64,000 bases of DNA, from the NCBI GenBank assembly GCA_036825155.1, contig DAISYU010000003.1, positions 13,740 through 77,739 of the forward strand, written 5' to 3'. The stretch is from DSAD01 sp036825155 (GTDB taxonomy: Bacteria; Desulfobacterota; Desulfomonilia; UBA1062). The position numbers were made by a program, and so were the translations under genes. A model generated the notes under the pieces. That model ran no database searches. It was not told the origin of the DNA and saw only the letters and a program-made list of their open reading frames with translations. Below, one piece after another: positions 1 to 9,298 of the stretch (the stretch's first letter is position 1; every line of letters starts with the position of its first letter).

Positions 1-310
1 ACGCCCTATTATGGGCAGAATCGCCTCTGAACTGGCCGATATGGTTATCGTCACCTCGGATAATCCCAGGACAGAAGATCCCCAGGCCATCATAAATGAT
101 ATCTTCTCAGGTATTTCCAAGAGCACCCACATCATGATGGAGCCTGACCGGGCAGCGGCGATCAGGCTGGCGGTTTCCTCCATGGAGAAAGATGATTGCC
201 TGATAATAGCCGGCAAGGGTCACGAGGATTACCAGATAATCGGGAAGGTAAAAAAACCCTTTGATGACAAACTGCATGTTCTCAAGAGCATAGAGGAGAT
301 CTACCACTGA
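1..310 (+). CDS. murE: MurE, UDP-MurNAc-tripeptide synthetase (C-terminal part)
   Basis: Only the C-terminal ~102 residues are present; the reading frame is open to the window edge, and the residues before the first in-frame Met (Arg-Pro-Ile) already fit the family. MurE adds the third stem-peptide amino acid, usually meso-diaminopimelate, to UDP-MurNAc-L-Ala-D-Glu in the cytoplasm. The fragment holds the domain 3 motif DNPR (about residues 20-23), which contacts diaminopimelate in known MurE enzymes and so supports a DAP-type ligase, and the AGKGHEDYQ segment near the end. Its stop overlaps the murF start by one base (TGATG), as expected for a co-translated dcw cluster. The missing N-terminal ATP-binding domain lies upstream of the window. 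Confidence 0.93.
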   Translation, partial: RPIMGRIASELADMVIVTSDNPRTEDPQAIINDIFSGISKSTHIMMEPDRAAAIRLAVSSMEKDDCLIIAGKGHEDYQIIGKVKKPFDDKLHVLKSIEEIYH

Positions 311-1680
311 TGAAATTACAGGCCGGACAGATTGCTGCTTATACCAATGGATACCTGCTCCGGGGAGACCCTGATGCAATCTTGACCGGGATTTCCACTG
401 ATTCGAGAACCATATCGCAAGGAGACCTCTTTATTGCATTGAAAGGAGAGAGTTTCGACGGGCATGCTTTTGTGGAAATGGCGGTGAAAAAAGGAGCGGC
501 CGGTGTAGTGGTCATGGAGGAAGACCGCCGGTTTTCCGAGGTGGTCATACTTGTCGATGATACGCTGGCTGCCCTCGGAGACATTGCGGCCCGACTGAGA
601 GACCAGCATACGCCGGCCATAGTGGGAGTTACCGGTTCCACCGGCAAGACCACCGTAAAGGAGTTTTGCGCCGCCATCCTGTCCCTTCAGGGTCCCTGCC
701 TGAAAACAAGGCAGAATTACAACAACCTGATCGGCGTTCCTCTGTGTCTGTTCGAGCTGAACGATCATCATGAATTCGCCGTCATCGAGATGGGGACCAA
801 CAGGTTCGGAGAGATTGACCGGCTCTCCGCCATCACCAGGCCCACGGTATCTGTTCTGACGAACATCAATCCCGTGCATTTAAACGGGTTGCGGAGCATC
901 TCCGGGATTATCAAGGAAAAGCAGTCGATCTTCAAAAATACCCGGACAGGCGGCACGGCAGTCATAGACCCCCATCAGGAGCACATGGGCCGTGTCGTTA
1001 TCCCCAAGGATCTCAACGTGATAACATACTCGACATCGAAAAAAGCGGATATTACCCTGAAAGAGGTCCGCCATCAGGGCCTTGACGGCACCGATATCCT
1101 CATGGACCTCGCGGGAAAGACCATCTCCGCCCATGTCCCCCTGCCCGGCATGCACAATGTATCCAATGCCCTTGCCGCCGCAGCATGCGCCACCGCCCTG
1201 AACATCGAGCAGGAAAAGATTGCCCAGGGCATTACGGACGCGAAATTCCCCGGCATGCGATCCGAGATCATCATCTCGGACAAGATCTCCATCATCAACG
1301 ACTGCTACAATGCAAACCCTGCCTCCATGAAGGCTGCCTTGAAAGTGCTCGTCTCCTCTCCTCATTTATATAAGGCAGCGGTACTCGGAGACATGCTGGA
1401 GTTGGGAACCGATTCGCACTACTGGCATGAACAGCTCGGCACATGGGTAGCCCAAACGGGTATCCACCGGCTCATCGTCACCGGCGACATGGCACATGTT
1501 GTCTCAAACGCTGCCATTTCTGCAGGCATGGACGCCTCAGCGGTTCATATTGCAGCAGGCATGGACGATATCTTCTGGAGTCTCTCGGATATTATCGACA
1601 AGGATGCCATCGTGCTCGTGAAGGCGTCCAGGGCACTCCATCTGGATCATGTGGTCAACCATTTAAAGGCGGTGGCGTAA
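310..1680 (+). CDS. murF: MurF, UDP-MurNAc-tripeptide:D-Ala-D-Ala ligase
   Basis: 456 residues, normal for MurF, which adds the D-Ala-D-Ala dipeptide to UDP-MurNAc-tripeptide and completes the cytoplasmic precursor. The ATP-binding loop GSTGKT is at residues 109-114; the serine variant of the Mur ligase P-loop is typical of MurF. An N-terminal UDP-substrate domain (1-100), a central ATPase domain and a C-terminal Rossmann-like domain with the NDCYNANP segment follow in the usual order. The ATG is fused to the murE stop, and mraY follows 3 nt after its stop, so translation is probably coupled through the block. No irregularities seen. Confidence 0.97.
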   Translation: MKLQAGQIAAYTNGYLLRGDPDAILTGISTDSRTISQGDLFIALKGESFDGHAFVEMAVKKGAAGVVVMEEDRRFSEVVILVDDTLAALGDIAARLRDQHTPAIVGVTGSTGKTTVKEFCAAILSLQGPCLKTRQNYNNLIGVPLCLFELNDHHEFAVIEMGTNRFGEIDRLSAITRPTVSVLTNINPVHLNGLRSISGIIKEKQSIFKNTRTGGTAVIDPHQEHMGRVVIPKDLNVITYSTSKKADITLKEVRHQGLDGTDILMDLAGKTISAHVPLPGMHNVSNALAAAACATALNIEQEKIAQGITDAKFPGMRSEIIISDKISIINDCYNANPASMKAALKVLVSSPHLYKAAVLGDMLELGTDSHYWHEQLGTWVAQTGIHRLIVTGDMAHVVSNAAISAGMDASAVHIAAGMDDIFWSLSDIIDKDAIVLVKASRALHLDHVVNHLKAVA

Positions 1681-1683
1681 GAT

Positions 1684-2763
1684 ATGCTGTACAATCTCCT
1701 CTATCCACTCCATACCTACTTCTCGATCTTCAATGTATTCAAGTACATCACGTTCCGCACCATATATGCCACCATTACCGCACTTATCATCTGTTTCATC
1801 CTCGGCCCGTGGTTCATCAGAAAGCTTGCACAACTCAGACTGAAGGAACGCATAAACGGCTATACACCCCAGACACATATGGGGAAATCCGGCACCCCCA
1901 CCATGGGAGGGATCCTCATTATCTTCGCCATCGCACTGGCCACCCTGTTCTGGGTTGATCTATCCAACATCTATATGTGGCTGGGCATGTTCATCCTCAT
2001 CTCCTATGCCATCTTAGGCTTTGTCGACGACTACCTCAAAACGGTAAAAGGCAACATGCTCGGCCTGCCCGGCAGGGTGCGGCTTATCATAGAATTTATT
2101 GCCGCGGCAGGCGTTGCCTCTGTTCTCGTAAATATGCCCGGGTTCGACAGTACCATTACCATCCCGTTCTTCAAGAACGTCAACCTCGATCTCGGCATCT
2201 TCTATATCCCGTTCGCAATGATCGTGATCGTGGGCTGCGCGAATGCCGTCAATCTTACCGACGGTCTCGACGGTCTCGCCATCGGGCCCTGCACCATCGC
2301 TGCAGCGACCTATCTGGTGTTCGCCTACGTGACAGGAAATATCAAAGCCGCATCCTATCTGCAGATTCCGTTTATCTCCGGTGTCGGAGAATTGAGTATC
2401 TTCTTGGGCGCCATCGTCGGTGCAGGGATGGGGTTCCTCTGGTACAACGCCTATCCGGCTCAGGTCTTCATGGGGGATGTGGGCTCTCTCAGCCTCGGCG
2501 GCATCCTCGGCACGGTGGCGTTGATGACAAAACAGGAGATTCTGTTATTGGTGGTTGGCGGAATTTTTTTCATGGAGGTCGTGTCTGTCATCCTGCAGGT
2601 TGGATTCTTCAAGTTCACGAAGGGCAGGCGCATATTCAAGATGGCTCCCATTCATCATCATTTTGAGCTGAAAGGATGGCCGGAACCCAAGATTATCGTC
2701 CGGTTCTGGATCATATCGATATTTCTCGCAATGGTGGCCATATCAACGCTTAAGTTGAGGTGA
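1684..2763 (+). CDS. mraY: MraY, phospho-MurNAc-pentapeptide transferase
   Basis: 359-residue polytopic membrane enzyme that transfers phospho-MurNAc-pentapeptide from UDP to undecaprenyl phosphate, making lipid I on the inner face of the cytoplasmic membrane. About ten hydrophobic segments alternate with the family's conserved cytoplasmic loops: the Asp-Asp pair in FVDDYLK, the NLTDGLDGLA loop, and the histidine cluster in IHHHFE near the C-terminus. Length and motif order match MraY rather than WecA. It lies 3 nt after murF and is followed by a short ORF before murD. Confidence 0.97.
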   Translation: MLYNLLYPLHTYFSIFNVFKYITFRTIYATITALIICFILGPWFIRKLAQLRLKERINGYTPQTHMGKSGTPTMGGILIIFAIALATLFWVDLSNIYMWLGMFILISYAILGFVDDYLKTVKGNMLGLPGRVRLIIEFIAAAGVASVLVNMPGFDSTITIPFFKNVNLDLGIFYIPFAMIVIVGCANAVNLTDGLDGLAIGPCTIAAATYLVFAYVTGNIKAASYLQIPFISGVGELSIFLGAIVGAGMGFLWYNAYPAQVFMGDVGSLSLGGILGTVALMTKQEILLLVVGGIFFMEVVSVILQVGFFKFTKGRRIFKMAPIHHHFELKGWPEPKIIVRFWIISIFLAMVAISTLKLR

Positions 2764-2769
2764 TGACCG

Positions 2770-2904
2770 ATGAAAGAAATGGACAAGGACATTCTGTATC
2801 TACAGGCCTTACTGAGGTTTTACATGGAAAGTGAAGACCAGGGCATCGCATCGCTCCTGATGCGGATAAACCAGAGTCTCGAGGGTATGAAAGCTTGCGC
2901 ATAG
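2770..2904 (+). CDS. Small ORF (44 aa) between mraY and murD
   Basis: A 44-codon frame starting ATG at 2770 and ending TAG at 2902-2904. A purine-rich ribosome-binding sequence (GAGGTGAT, 2757-2764) sits about 5 nt upstream, better than many genes here. The start lies 7 nt after the mraY stop, and the frame's end overlaps the TTG start of murD by 10 nt, so it fills an otherwise unexplained 130-nt gap in a very tight operon. The predicted peptide (starts MKEMDKDILYLQALL) has no membrane segment; spaced Leu, Ile and Met residues suggest one or two amphipathic helices. I do not recognise a family. It could be a real small division or wall protein, or only a leader that couples translation to murD. 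Confidence 0.5.
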   Translation: MKEMDKDILYLQALLRFYMESEDQGIASLLMRINQSLEGMKACA

Positions 2905-4172
2905 TCGTTTGGGGAACAGGCCAGACAGGCCTCATGACAGCACGTGAAATGATCCGTCAGGGCCACGAGGTACGGCTCGTGGACGAGAATGTCCCGGACA
3001 CATCCTTTGATGTCCCGGTAAAGGCTCTGGACAAGGATGACATGGCCTGGGCGGACCTCGTCATCCCGAGCCCCGGGGTACCCAGGGACCATCCCATGTT
3101 CTCTTTGGCGACAAAGGTCCTCTCCGAGATTGAGGTCGCATCTTCCCTGCTTGAAGGCGAGATCATCGCCGTAACCGGCACAAACGGCAAGACCACCACT
3201 ACCACCCTTATCCATGAGATACTCAAGAAGGCAGGGCTCGACGTCGGACTCGGCGGCAACATCTCACCGCCGCTGATATCGCTTGTCCGCAAAAATCCCC
3301 GCTACATCGTGGCCGAGATCAGCTCGTTCCAGCTGGAATGGATAGAACACTTCAGGCCCTTGGTAGGCATCTGCATGAACATTACACCCGATCACCTCGA
3401 CCGGTACCATGACATGGATGAATACGTAGCCTATAAGCTGAAGCTCTTCGAGAACCAGCAGGCAGGTGATTTCGCCATTATAAATGATGCCGATGCGTAC
3501 CTGAAGAAGATTGACACCAGGGCTAAAAGGATCGGGTTTTCCCTGGATAAGGGTGCATCTCCCGACAGCGCATATATTAAAGATTCTAAGGTGGTCTTTA
3601 CCGGGAGCATCGAAGGGGAAGGCCCCATGCTGCCGGACCGGAAGATATTCGGCCTTGGCGTTATGGAGGATATGCTGGCTGCTGCTGTGGCAGCCCGCGT
3701 GCTCGGGATCGACAGTGCCGTCTCACAGGAGGTCTTCAAGAACTTTTCCGTCATTCATCACCGGCTCGAATATGTCGCCACCATAGGCGGCGTGGTATTC
3801 ATCGACGACTCGAAGGCAACCAATGTGGGAGCTGTGGATAAGGCACTGTCCGGGACAGAAGGAAAGACAGTAGTCATACTGGGGGGAAAGGACAAAGGGG
3901 GTGATTTCTCACAGCTGGCCGCCCGGTATAAGGATGTGATTAAAAAGGCCGTGATCATCGGAGAGGCAACCGGCAGGATTGTCTCCGAGATATCGGACCA
4001 TGTGGATTGTGTGGCCGCCTCTGACATGAATGAGGCGGTACGGTTGGCATTTGATGCCGCGGTATCCGGGGATACTGTACTGCTCAGCCCCGGATGTTCC
4101 AGTTTCGACATGTTTAAAAGCTATGCCGAAAGAGGGGATGTATTTGTCCAATGCGTAAAAACGCTCAGGTAG
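2895..4172 (+). CDS. murD: MurD, UDP-MurNAc-L-Ala:D-Glu ligase
   Basis: 425 residues. Adds D-glutamate to UDP-MurNAc-L-Ala. The N-terminal Rossmann-type segment (VVWGTGQTG, residues 4-12) binds the uridine nucleotide; the ATP loop GTNGKT is at 95-100; ITPDHLDRY follows in the central domain, and the C-terminal domain contains DDSKATN and GGKDKGGDF. The start is TTG at 2895, chosen because homology begins at once (MRIVVWGTG) and a GAGGGT ribosome-binding sequence lies 8 nt upstream inside the small ORF. The 3' end overlaps ftsW by 22 nt. Confidence 0.96.
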   Translation: MRIVVWGTGQTGLMTAREMIRQGHEVRLVDENVPDTSFDVPVKALDKDDMAWADLVIPSPGVPRDHPMFSLATKVLSEIEVASSLLEGEIIAVTGTNGKTTTTTLIHEILKKAGLDVGLGGNISPPLISLVRKNPRYIVAEISSFQLEWIEHFRPLVGICMNITPDHLDRYHDMDEYVAYKLKLFENQQAGDFAIINDADAYLKKIDTRAKRIGFSLDKGASPDSAYIKDSKVVFTGSIEGEGPMLPDRKIFGLGVMEDMLAAAVAARVLGIDSAVSQEVFKNFSVIHHRLEYVATIGGVVFIDDSKATNVGAVDKALSGTEGKTVVILGGKDKGGDFSQLAARYKDVIKKAVIIGEATGRIVSEISDHVDCVAASDMNEAVRLAFDAAVSGDTVLLSPGCSSFDMFKSYAERGDVFVQCVKTLR

Positions 4173-5272
4173 CACCTGATATGGAATGTGATCTCATCTT
4201 CCTTATGACCACGCTCGGGCTGCTGGTCATTGGTACTGTTATGATCTTCTCGGCAAGCTATTTCGTCTCAAAGGAGATGTGCGGCAGCAGCGTTGCATTG
4301 ATGAAAAAACACCTTTTCCACCTCGCCATAGGTGCGGTGCTCATGTTTGGAATCATGAGGATGGATTACCGGCGTTTTAATTCACGGCCTTTTATCTTCC
4401 TGGTGCTTGCAGGCGCCGTCATTGCCCTTATCCTGTGCTTTGTCCCGGGAATCGGCATAACGGGAGGTCATGCAAGAAGATGGATCAGGATCGCATCCTT
4501 TAATTTCCAGTCCTCCGAGATAGCAAAGATCGCACTCATCTTCTACCTTGCATCCTATCTTGCAAAAAAATCGAAGCGTATCGAGGATTTTTCCTACGGG
4601 GTGCTGCCGGCGCTGGTGATCGTTGGTCTGTGTGCAGCACTCATCTTTATCGAACCGGACTTCGGCACTGCCGCCACTATCGGCGTATGGGCAATAGCCA
4701 TCCTCTTTATCGCGGGCATGCGATGGAAACACCTCTTATTCATCTTTCTGGCGGGGATCCCGCTGGGAACCATCATGATGATACTGGAGCCGTACCGCAG
4801 GGCAAGGCTGCTGGCGTTCATGAATCCCTGGGACGACATGCAGGGGATCGGATATCAGATCATACAGTCCATGGTTGCCTTCGCAAACGGCGGATTCATT
4901 GGGTCCGGCCTTGGAGAGAGCACACAGAAGCTCTTTTTCCTCCCCGCGCCCCATACGGATTTTGTACTTTCGGTCCTCGGCGAGGAGCTCGGTTTTGTGG
5001 GCGTGACGGTTGTCATTGTCCTGTTCGGGCTCTGGATATGGCGGGGACTGAACATCGCATTAGGAACAAACGATTCCTTCGGGTTTTTCCTCGTGGTTGC
5101 ATCAATCTGTCTCATCGGCCTGCAGGCAACCATCAACATGGGTGTCGCCATGTCGGTGTTTCCCACCACGGGAATTGCCCTGCCCTTTTTCAGTTACGGG
5201 GGCTCGACCCTGGTATCCACCATGTTCATATCAGGTATTATTCTCTCAGTCTCGAGGAGGGCCCGCCTGTGA
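4151..5272 (+). CDS. ftsW: FtsW, lipid II polymerase of the divisome (SEDS family)
   Basis: 373-residue SEDS protein with about ten transmembrane segments. FtsW polymerises lipid II at the septum together with its class B penicillin-binding protein partner (FtsI), which is not in this window. Family signatures visible are GHARRWI after the third helix, the FEPDFGTA-like segment (IEPDFGTAATIG), the large loop GSGLGESTQKLFFLPAPHTDF, and the C-terminal TTGIALPFFSYGGSTL. Position between murD and murG is the canonical one and separates it from RodA. It overlaps murD by 22 nt and murG by 4 nt. Confidence 0.96.
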   Translation: MRKNAQVAPDMECDLIFLMTTLGLLVIGTVMIFSASYFVSKEMCGSSVALMKKHLFHLAIGAVLMFGIMRMDYRRFNSRPFIFLVLAGAVIALILCFVPGIGITGGHARRWIRIASFNFQSSEIAKIALIFYLASYLAKKSKRIEDFSYGVLPALVIVGLCAALIFIEPDFGTAATIGVWAIAILFIAGMRWKHLLFIFLAGIPLGTIMMILEPYRRARLLAFMNPWDDMQGIGYQIIQSMVAFANGGFIGSGLGESTQKLFFLPAPHTDFVLSVLGEELGFVGVTVVIVLFGLWIWRGLNIALGTNDSFGFFLVVASICLIGLQATINMGVAMSVFPTTGIALPFFSYGGSTLVSTMFISGIILSVSRRARL

Positions 5273-6327
5273 AGATCGTCATCACAGCAGGTGGCACCGG
5301 CGGCCACATCATGCCGGCATTGGCCATTGCCCATGCCATAAGACAACGCCTGCCCGAAGTGAACATCCTCTTTATCGGGACGGACAGGGGGATGGAGGCG
5401 CGCCTCGCAGAAAATGCAGGGATCGACTTCATACCCGTGAGGGCACTGGGGATCAAAGGAAAATCGGCCATGCACATCCTGAGCGCGCTTATGGTCAATA
5501 TCAAGGCATTCTTCACGGCTCTGAAGGCACTGAAGTCCTTCCGCCCCGCATGGGTCATCGGCACCGGCGGATATGTGACGGGCATGGTTGTCCTTGCAGG
5601 CTTTGTTCTTGGATGCCGTCTGGCCATTGCCGAACAGAACAGCGAGGCAGGACTCACCAACAGACTCCTGGCCCGTATTGCCCACAGGATATTCCTCGCC
5701 TTTCCTGATTCCGGGCATGCATTTCCCCCTGACAAGACTATCGTTACCGGCAATCCTGTGCGCTCTGAAATCAAGTCTGCATCAAAGCCATCCGGTAGGA
5801 ATCGCCTCCTCATCCTGGGAGGCAGTCTCGGGGCCGGCAGTATCAATACTGCGTGTATGGGCGCAATGAGGCTGTTGCATGAAGAGGGGCTTGCCTTAGA
5901 AGTTTTGCACCAGACAGGCTCGGCAGATTTACCCCGGGTGAGGCAGGCATATGGGGAACTCGGGCTGAGCGCCGAGGTCTACGACTTCATTGACGACATG
6001 GCCTCGGCATATGAGCGTGCCACCATGGCCGTATGCAGGTGCGGCGGACTCACTCTTTCCGAGCTGTCCAGGACAGCCATCCCCGCCATTATGATCCCCT
6101 ACCCGCTTGCAACGGATAACCACCAGATGAAAAACGCACGCTATGTGGCGGCAAACGGAGGCGGATGGATCATCCCGGATGATCATCTCACACCGGAAAG
6201 GCTCGCCTTGGAGATCAAGACAAGACTGTATGATCCAGCAGAACTCAAAAAGGCCTCCTCATGCATGGCATCCATGGGACTGGGAGACGGATCAGAGAAG
6301 ATAGCGGAGGTTATCACAGGTGTTTAA
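5269..6327 (+). CDS. murG: MurG, lipid II synthase (GlcNAc transferase)
   Basis: 352 residues from a GTG at 5269 that overlaps the ftsW stop (GTGA). MurG transfers GlcNAc from UDP-GlcNAc to lipid I on the cytoplasmic membrane face. The glycine-rich loop GGTGGH is at residues 8-13, EQNSEAGLTNR follows in the N-terminal domain, and GGSLGAGSIN plus the UDP-GlcNAc segment (CRCGGLTLSEL) lie in the C-terminal domain. The last segment usually reads SRAGA(L/M)T, so Cys-Gly-Gly here is a mild divergence. The frame stays open far upstream through ftsW, but homology starts at the GTG. Confidence 0.95.
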   Translation: MKIVITAGGTGGHIMPALAIAHAIRQRLPEVNILFIGTDRGMEARLAENAGIDFIPVRALGIKGKSAMHILSALMVNIKAFFTALKALKSFRPAWVIGTGGYVTGMVVLAGFVLGCRLAIAEQNSEAGLTNRLLARIAHRIFLAFPDSGHAFPPDKTIVTGNPVRSEIKSASKPSGRNRLLILGGSLGAGSINTACMGAMRLLHEEGLALEVLHQTGSADLPRVRQAYGELGLSAEVYDFIDDMASAYERATMAVCRCGGLTLSELSRTAIPAIMIPYPLATDNHQMKNARYVAANGGGWIIPDDHLTPERLALEIKTRLYDPAELKKASSCMASMGLGDGSEKIAEVITGV

Positions 6328-7690
6328 AGGGATACGCAGCATTCACTTTGTGGGGATCGGCGGCATCGGGATGAGCGGCATTGCCGAGCTCCTGCTCAAC
6401 CTCAAATTCGAGGTCACCGGTTCCGATGTCGCAGAATCGGAGATCATCACCCGTCTGCGCAGTCTTGGTGCAACGATAGAGATCGGCCACCGCTCGGAAA
6501 ATCTCGGGAATGCCCAGGTCGTTGTCTACTCATCCGCCGTGAGCCTCGACAATCCTGAATGTGTGATGGCTAAGGACCGTGGGATACCGGTCATCCCGCG
6601 TGCGGAAATGCTCGCCGAGCTCATGAGGATGAAGCACTCCATCGCCATAGCAGGCACCCACGGAAAGACCACCACCACCTCTATGCTCGCGACCATCCTG
6701 GCGGTAGCGGACCTCGACCCAACCGCCATTATCGGCGGCAAACTCGACATCTTCGGCTCCAATGCTCGGCTGGGCGAGGGCGAACTGCTCGTGGCCGAAG
6801 CGGACGAGAGCGACCGGTCGTTCCTGAAACTCGCCCCCATTATTGCAGTGGCAACAAACATAGAACGGGAACACATGGATTGCTATCGCGATCTCGATGA
6901 TATCCTGGACACCTTTGTGGAGTTTTTGAACAAGGTGCCGTTTTTCGGGTTCAATATGGTCTGTCTCGACAATGAGAATATTCAGCAGATCCTTCCCCGC
7001 CTCAACAGAAGGGTCATCACTTACGGATCTCACACCCAGGCGCTCTATCGATACACAGATCCCGTCTTTGACGGACTTACCACACGCTTTGCCGCGTATC
7101 GCGGCGGGGAGAATCTCGGGGAGGTCTCGCTCAATGTGCCGGGAATCCACAATTGTCTCAACGCCCTGGCTGCACTGGGCACTGCCATGGAGCTCGGTAT
7201 TGATTTTGAGACCGTCAGGAAGGGGATCTACGCGTACAAGGGTGTTCAGCGGAGAGCACACGTGCGGGGGGAAAAGGCCGGGATCATGATCATGGACGAC
7301 TACGGGCACCATCCCACTGAGATCAAGATGACCCTCCAGGCAATAAAGAACGGGTTCCCGAACAGACGGCTGGTTGCGATCTTCCAGCCCCACCGCTATT
7401 CCAGGACCAGGGACCTGTTCGATGACTTTGTCACGTCATTCTATGATGCATCGCTGCTGTATATCACCGAGATCTATCCGGCATCTGAGAAACCAATCGA
7501 GGGCGTGTCAGGCAAAGCGCTCTATGAAAGTATAAAGGATCACGGCCATCGGGATGTCTATTATGTGGAACACAAGGAGGCTATCCCCGAGATTGTCAAA
7601 GAGGACCTGAAGGAGGGAGACCTCGTTCTGTTTCTCGGTGCAGGGGATGCATGGAGACAGGGACTGCTGTTATTGGAGATGCTTGAATGA
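6320..7690 (+). CDS. murC: MurC, UDP-MurNAc:L-Ala ligase
   Basis: 456 residues from GTG at 6320, overlapping the murG end by 8 nt. MurC starts the stem peptide by joining L-Ala to UDP-MurNAc. The Rossmann motif GIGGIGMSG (residues 12-20), the ATP loop AGTHGKTT (111-118, the histidine variant typical of MurC), ATNIEREHMD, and the C-terminal DDYGHHPTE and FQPHRYSRT motifs are all present in order. Operon order murG-murC-murB is the common one; no ddl gene follows. Confidence 0.97.
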   Translation: MFKGIRSIHFVGIGGIGMSGIAELLLNLKFEVTGSDVAESEIITRLRSLGATIEIGHRSENLGNAQVVVYSSAVSLDNPECVMAKDRGIPVIPRAEMLAELMRMKHSIAIAGTHGKTTTTSMLATILAVADLDPTAIIGGKLDIFGSNARLGEGELLVAEADESDRSFLKLAPIIAVATNIEREHMDCYRDLDDILDTFVEFLNKVPFFGFNMVCLDNENIQQILPRLNRRVITYGSHTQALYRYTDPVFDGLTTRFAAYRGGENLGEVSLNVPGIHNCLNALAALGTAMELGIDFETVRKGIYAYKGVQRRAHVRGEKAGIMIMDDYGHHPTEIKMTLQAIKNGFPNRRLVAIFQPHRYSRTRDLFDDFVTSFYDASLLYITEIYPASEKPIEGVSGKALYESIKDHGHRDVYYVEHKEAIPEIVKEDLKEGDLVLFLGAGDAWRQGLLLLEMLE

Positions 7691-8523
7691 GGCAACTCGA
7701 AGAGATAAATGCATCTGAGCTGACCACGATGCACTGCGGCGGGAAGATAGCCCGGCTGTATGAACCCGATTCAAGAGGGCAGGTCTGCGAACTCATCTCC
7801 GAACTTGACGATTTCATCGTGCTCGGCGGCGGCTCCAACATGATTTTTGCCGACAGAGTGATCACCAGACCCGTCATCCGCCTCGGCAAGGGGTTCGACA
7901 CCATCACCCGCGACGGCACCAACATCTCCGCGGGAGGTGCCCTTCTCACCGGGAAACTGCTCGCATATTGTACCAGGAACGCCCTGTCCGGGATTGAATT
8001 TCTTGCAGGCATACCCGGGACAATAGGTGGAGCGCTCTACATGAATGCAGGGACGGCAACACAGGGGATCATGGATGCGGTACTCGATGTGGAGATCGCG
8101 GACAAAAACGGGATCTCCACGCTGAGGCGTGAGGACATCCCCTATGGCTACCGTCATGGAGGCATCGCACAGGGAACCATCATCTTAGGCGCGCGTTTTG
8201 CACTCAAAGATGCCCTTTTCAAGGACGTGGCCGACACCATTGCCTCGTTCATGGAGAAAAGACGTCTGCAGCCGGGAGGCTACAGCAGCGGATCGGTATT
8301 CAAGAATCCACCGGGATCACCGGCCGGCATGCTCATCGAACAGGCAGGACTGAAGGGATTTTCCATCGGCGGGGCCAAGGTCTCGGAGGTTCACGCAAAT
8401 TACATTATCAATGAGGGGAACGCATCCACCGCTGACATCCAGGAACTTATCAGCACGATCAAACGCACGGTGCGGGAGAAATTCGGTATAGAACTGATTG
8501 AGGAGGTACGGATAATTGGTTAG
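7687..8523 (+). CDS. murB: MurB, UDP-N-acetylenolpyruvoylglucosamine reductase
   Basis: 278 residues; the ATG overlaps the murC stop by 4 nt. This FAD enzyme reduces UDP-GlcNAc-enolpyruvate to UDP-MurNAc with NADPH. FAD-binding segments LGGGSNMIF (near residue 40) and GIPGTIGGALYMNAG (about 110-124) are clear. The substrate-domain motif SSGSVFKNP contains the serine expected to protonate the intermediate, and a C-terminal Glu precedes VRIIG. The short form lacking a long C-terminal insertion resembles type II enzymes. Confidence 0.95.
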   Translation: MRQLEEINASELTTMHCGGKIARLYEPDSRGQVCELISELDDFIVLGGGSNMIFADRVITRPVIRLGKGFDTITRDGTNISAGGALLTGKLLAYCTRNALSGIEFLAGIPGTIGGALYMNAGTATQGIMDAVLDVEIADKNGISTLRREDIPYGYRHGGIAQGTIILGARFALKDALFKDVADTIASFMEKRRLQPGGYSSGSVFKNPPGSPAGMLIEQAGLKGFSIGGAKVSEVHANYIINEGNASTADIQELISTIKRTVREKFGIELIEEVRIIG

Positions 8524-9298
8524 CGATTATAAACCTAAGAAAAAGACCGCCTCAAAGAAGAAGACCATCTCGAAGATTAATCTGGCAATCCGTATGTTCA
8601 TCTGGCTGAGCCTGTGCATATCAGGAGCGCTTATGCTGCTGTGCGCAACGGCATATATCACAAACTCCCAGATCTTCCACGTAAGATCGATCGAGATTAT
8701 CGGCAACGAACATGTTGAAGAAAACGAGGTATTGACCCTGCTCGATATCGACCAGGGAGACAATATCCTCGGCTGGGACATGGATGCCGCGAGAAAACGG
8801 CTCATGAAACATCCCTGGGTGAGCGATATCAGTATTTCCAGAAGTTTTGTCCCTGCATGTGTGAACGTGCGGGTTCAGGAACATAAACCGACAGCGACAC
8901 TGGTATTGAAAGGCAAACCCTATTTGATTTCCGAAGAGGGGCTCGTCTTCGCTTCAGCCCCTGAAGACAACTTTGGCCTCATGATTCAGGCCGGCGACTA
9001 TGAACCGCTTGGCTCCGGTGAGGATATCAATGAAATCCTGAAAGAGGCGATCCATGCTGTCACTGTTGTGGAGGCAAAGGGTTTGAAGGTGAGAGATCTC
9101 GTAATTGAATCAGGAGGAATGATGAATATCAGGCTTGATAGGGGCGTCACTCTGGTTATTCTCGGCGCCATGACACCGGTCAAGGTGGATATGGCGCTCA
9201 AGACCCTGGCCGAGATCAAACCGGAGTGCGGCACGATAATGGACCTGACGTGCGAAGATAAGATCGTACTGAGGAATCGAGGTTATCATGGCAGCTAG
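8516..9298 (+). CDS. ftsQ: FtsQ, divisome assembly protein with POTRA domain
   Basis: 260 residues. The Lys-rich N-terminus, one membrane helix (about residues 23-47) and a POTRA domain beginning HVRSIEIIGNEHV are the FtsQ/DivIB architecture: a bitopic scaffold that recruits late divisome proteins in the periplasm. Start is TTG at 8516, inside the murB 3' end; AGGAGG lies 9 nt upstream and no better start exists. It sits directly after murB and before ftsA; the ddl gene often found between murB and ftsQ is absent. Primary sequence is poorly conserved in this family, so the call rests on topology, POTRA and position. Confidence 0.9.
   Translation: MVSDYKPKKKTASKKKTISKINLAIRMFIWLSLCISGALMLLCATAYITNSQIFHVRSIEIIGNEHVEENEVLTLLDIDQGDNILGWDMDAARKRLMKHPWVSDISISRSFVPACVNVRVQEHKPTATLVLKGKPYLISEEGLVFASAPEDNFGLMIQAGDYEPLGSGEDINEILKEAIHAVTVVEAKGLKVRDLVIESGGMMNIRLDRGVTLVILGAMTPVKVDMALKTLAEIKPECGTIMDLTCEDKIVLRNRGYHGS

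Noticed and set aside
4630..5268. Open frame upstream of murG within ftsW
   Set aside because: Out of frame with ftsW; homology to MurG begins only at GTG 5269.
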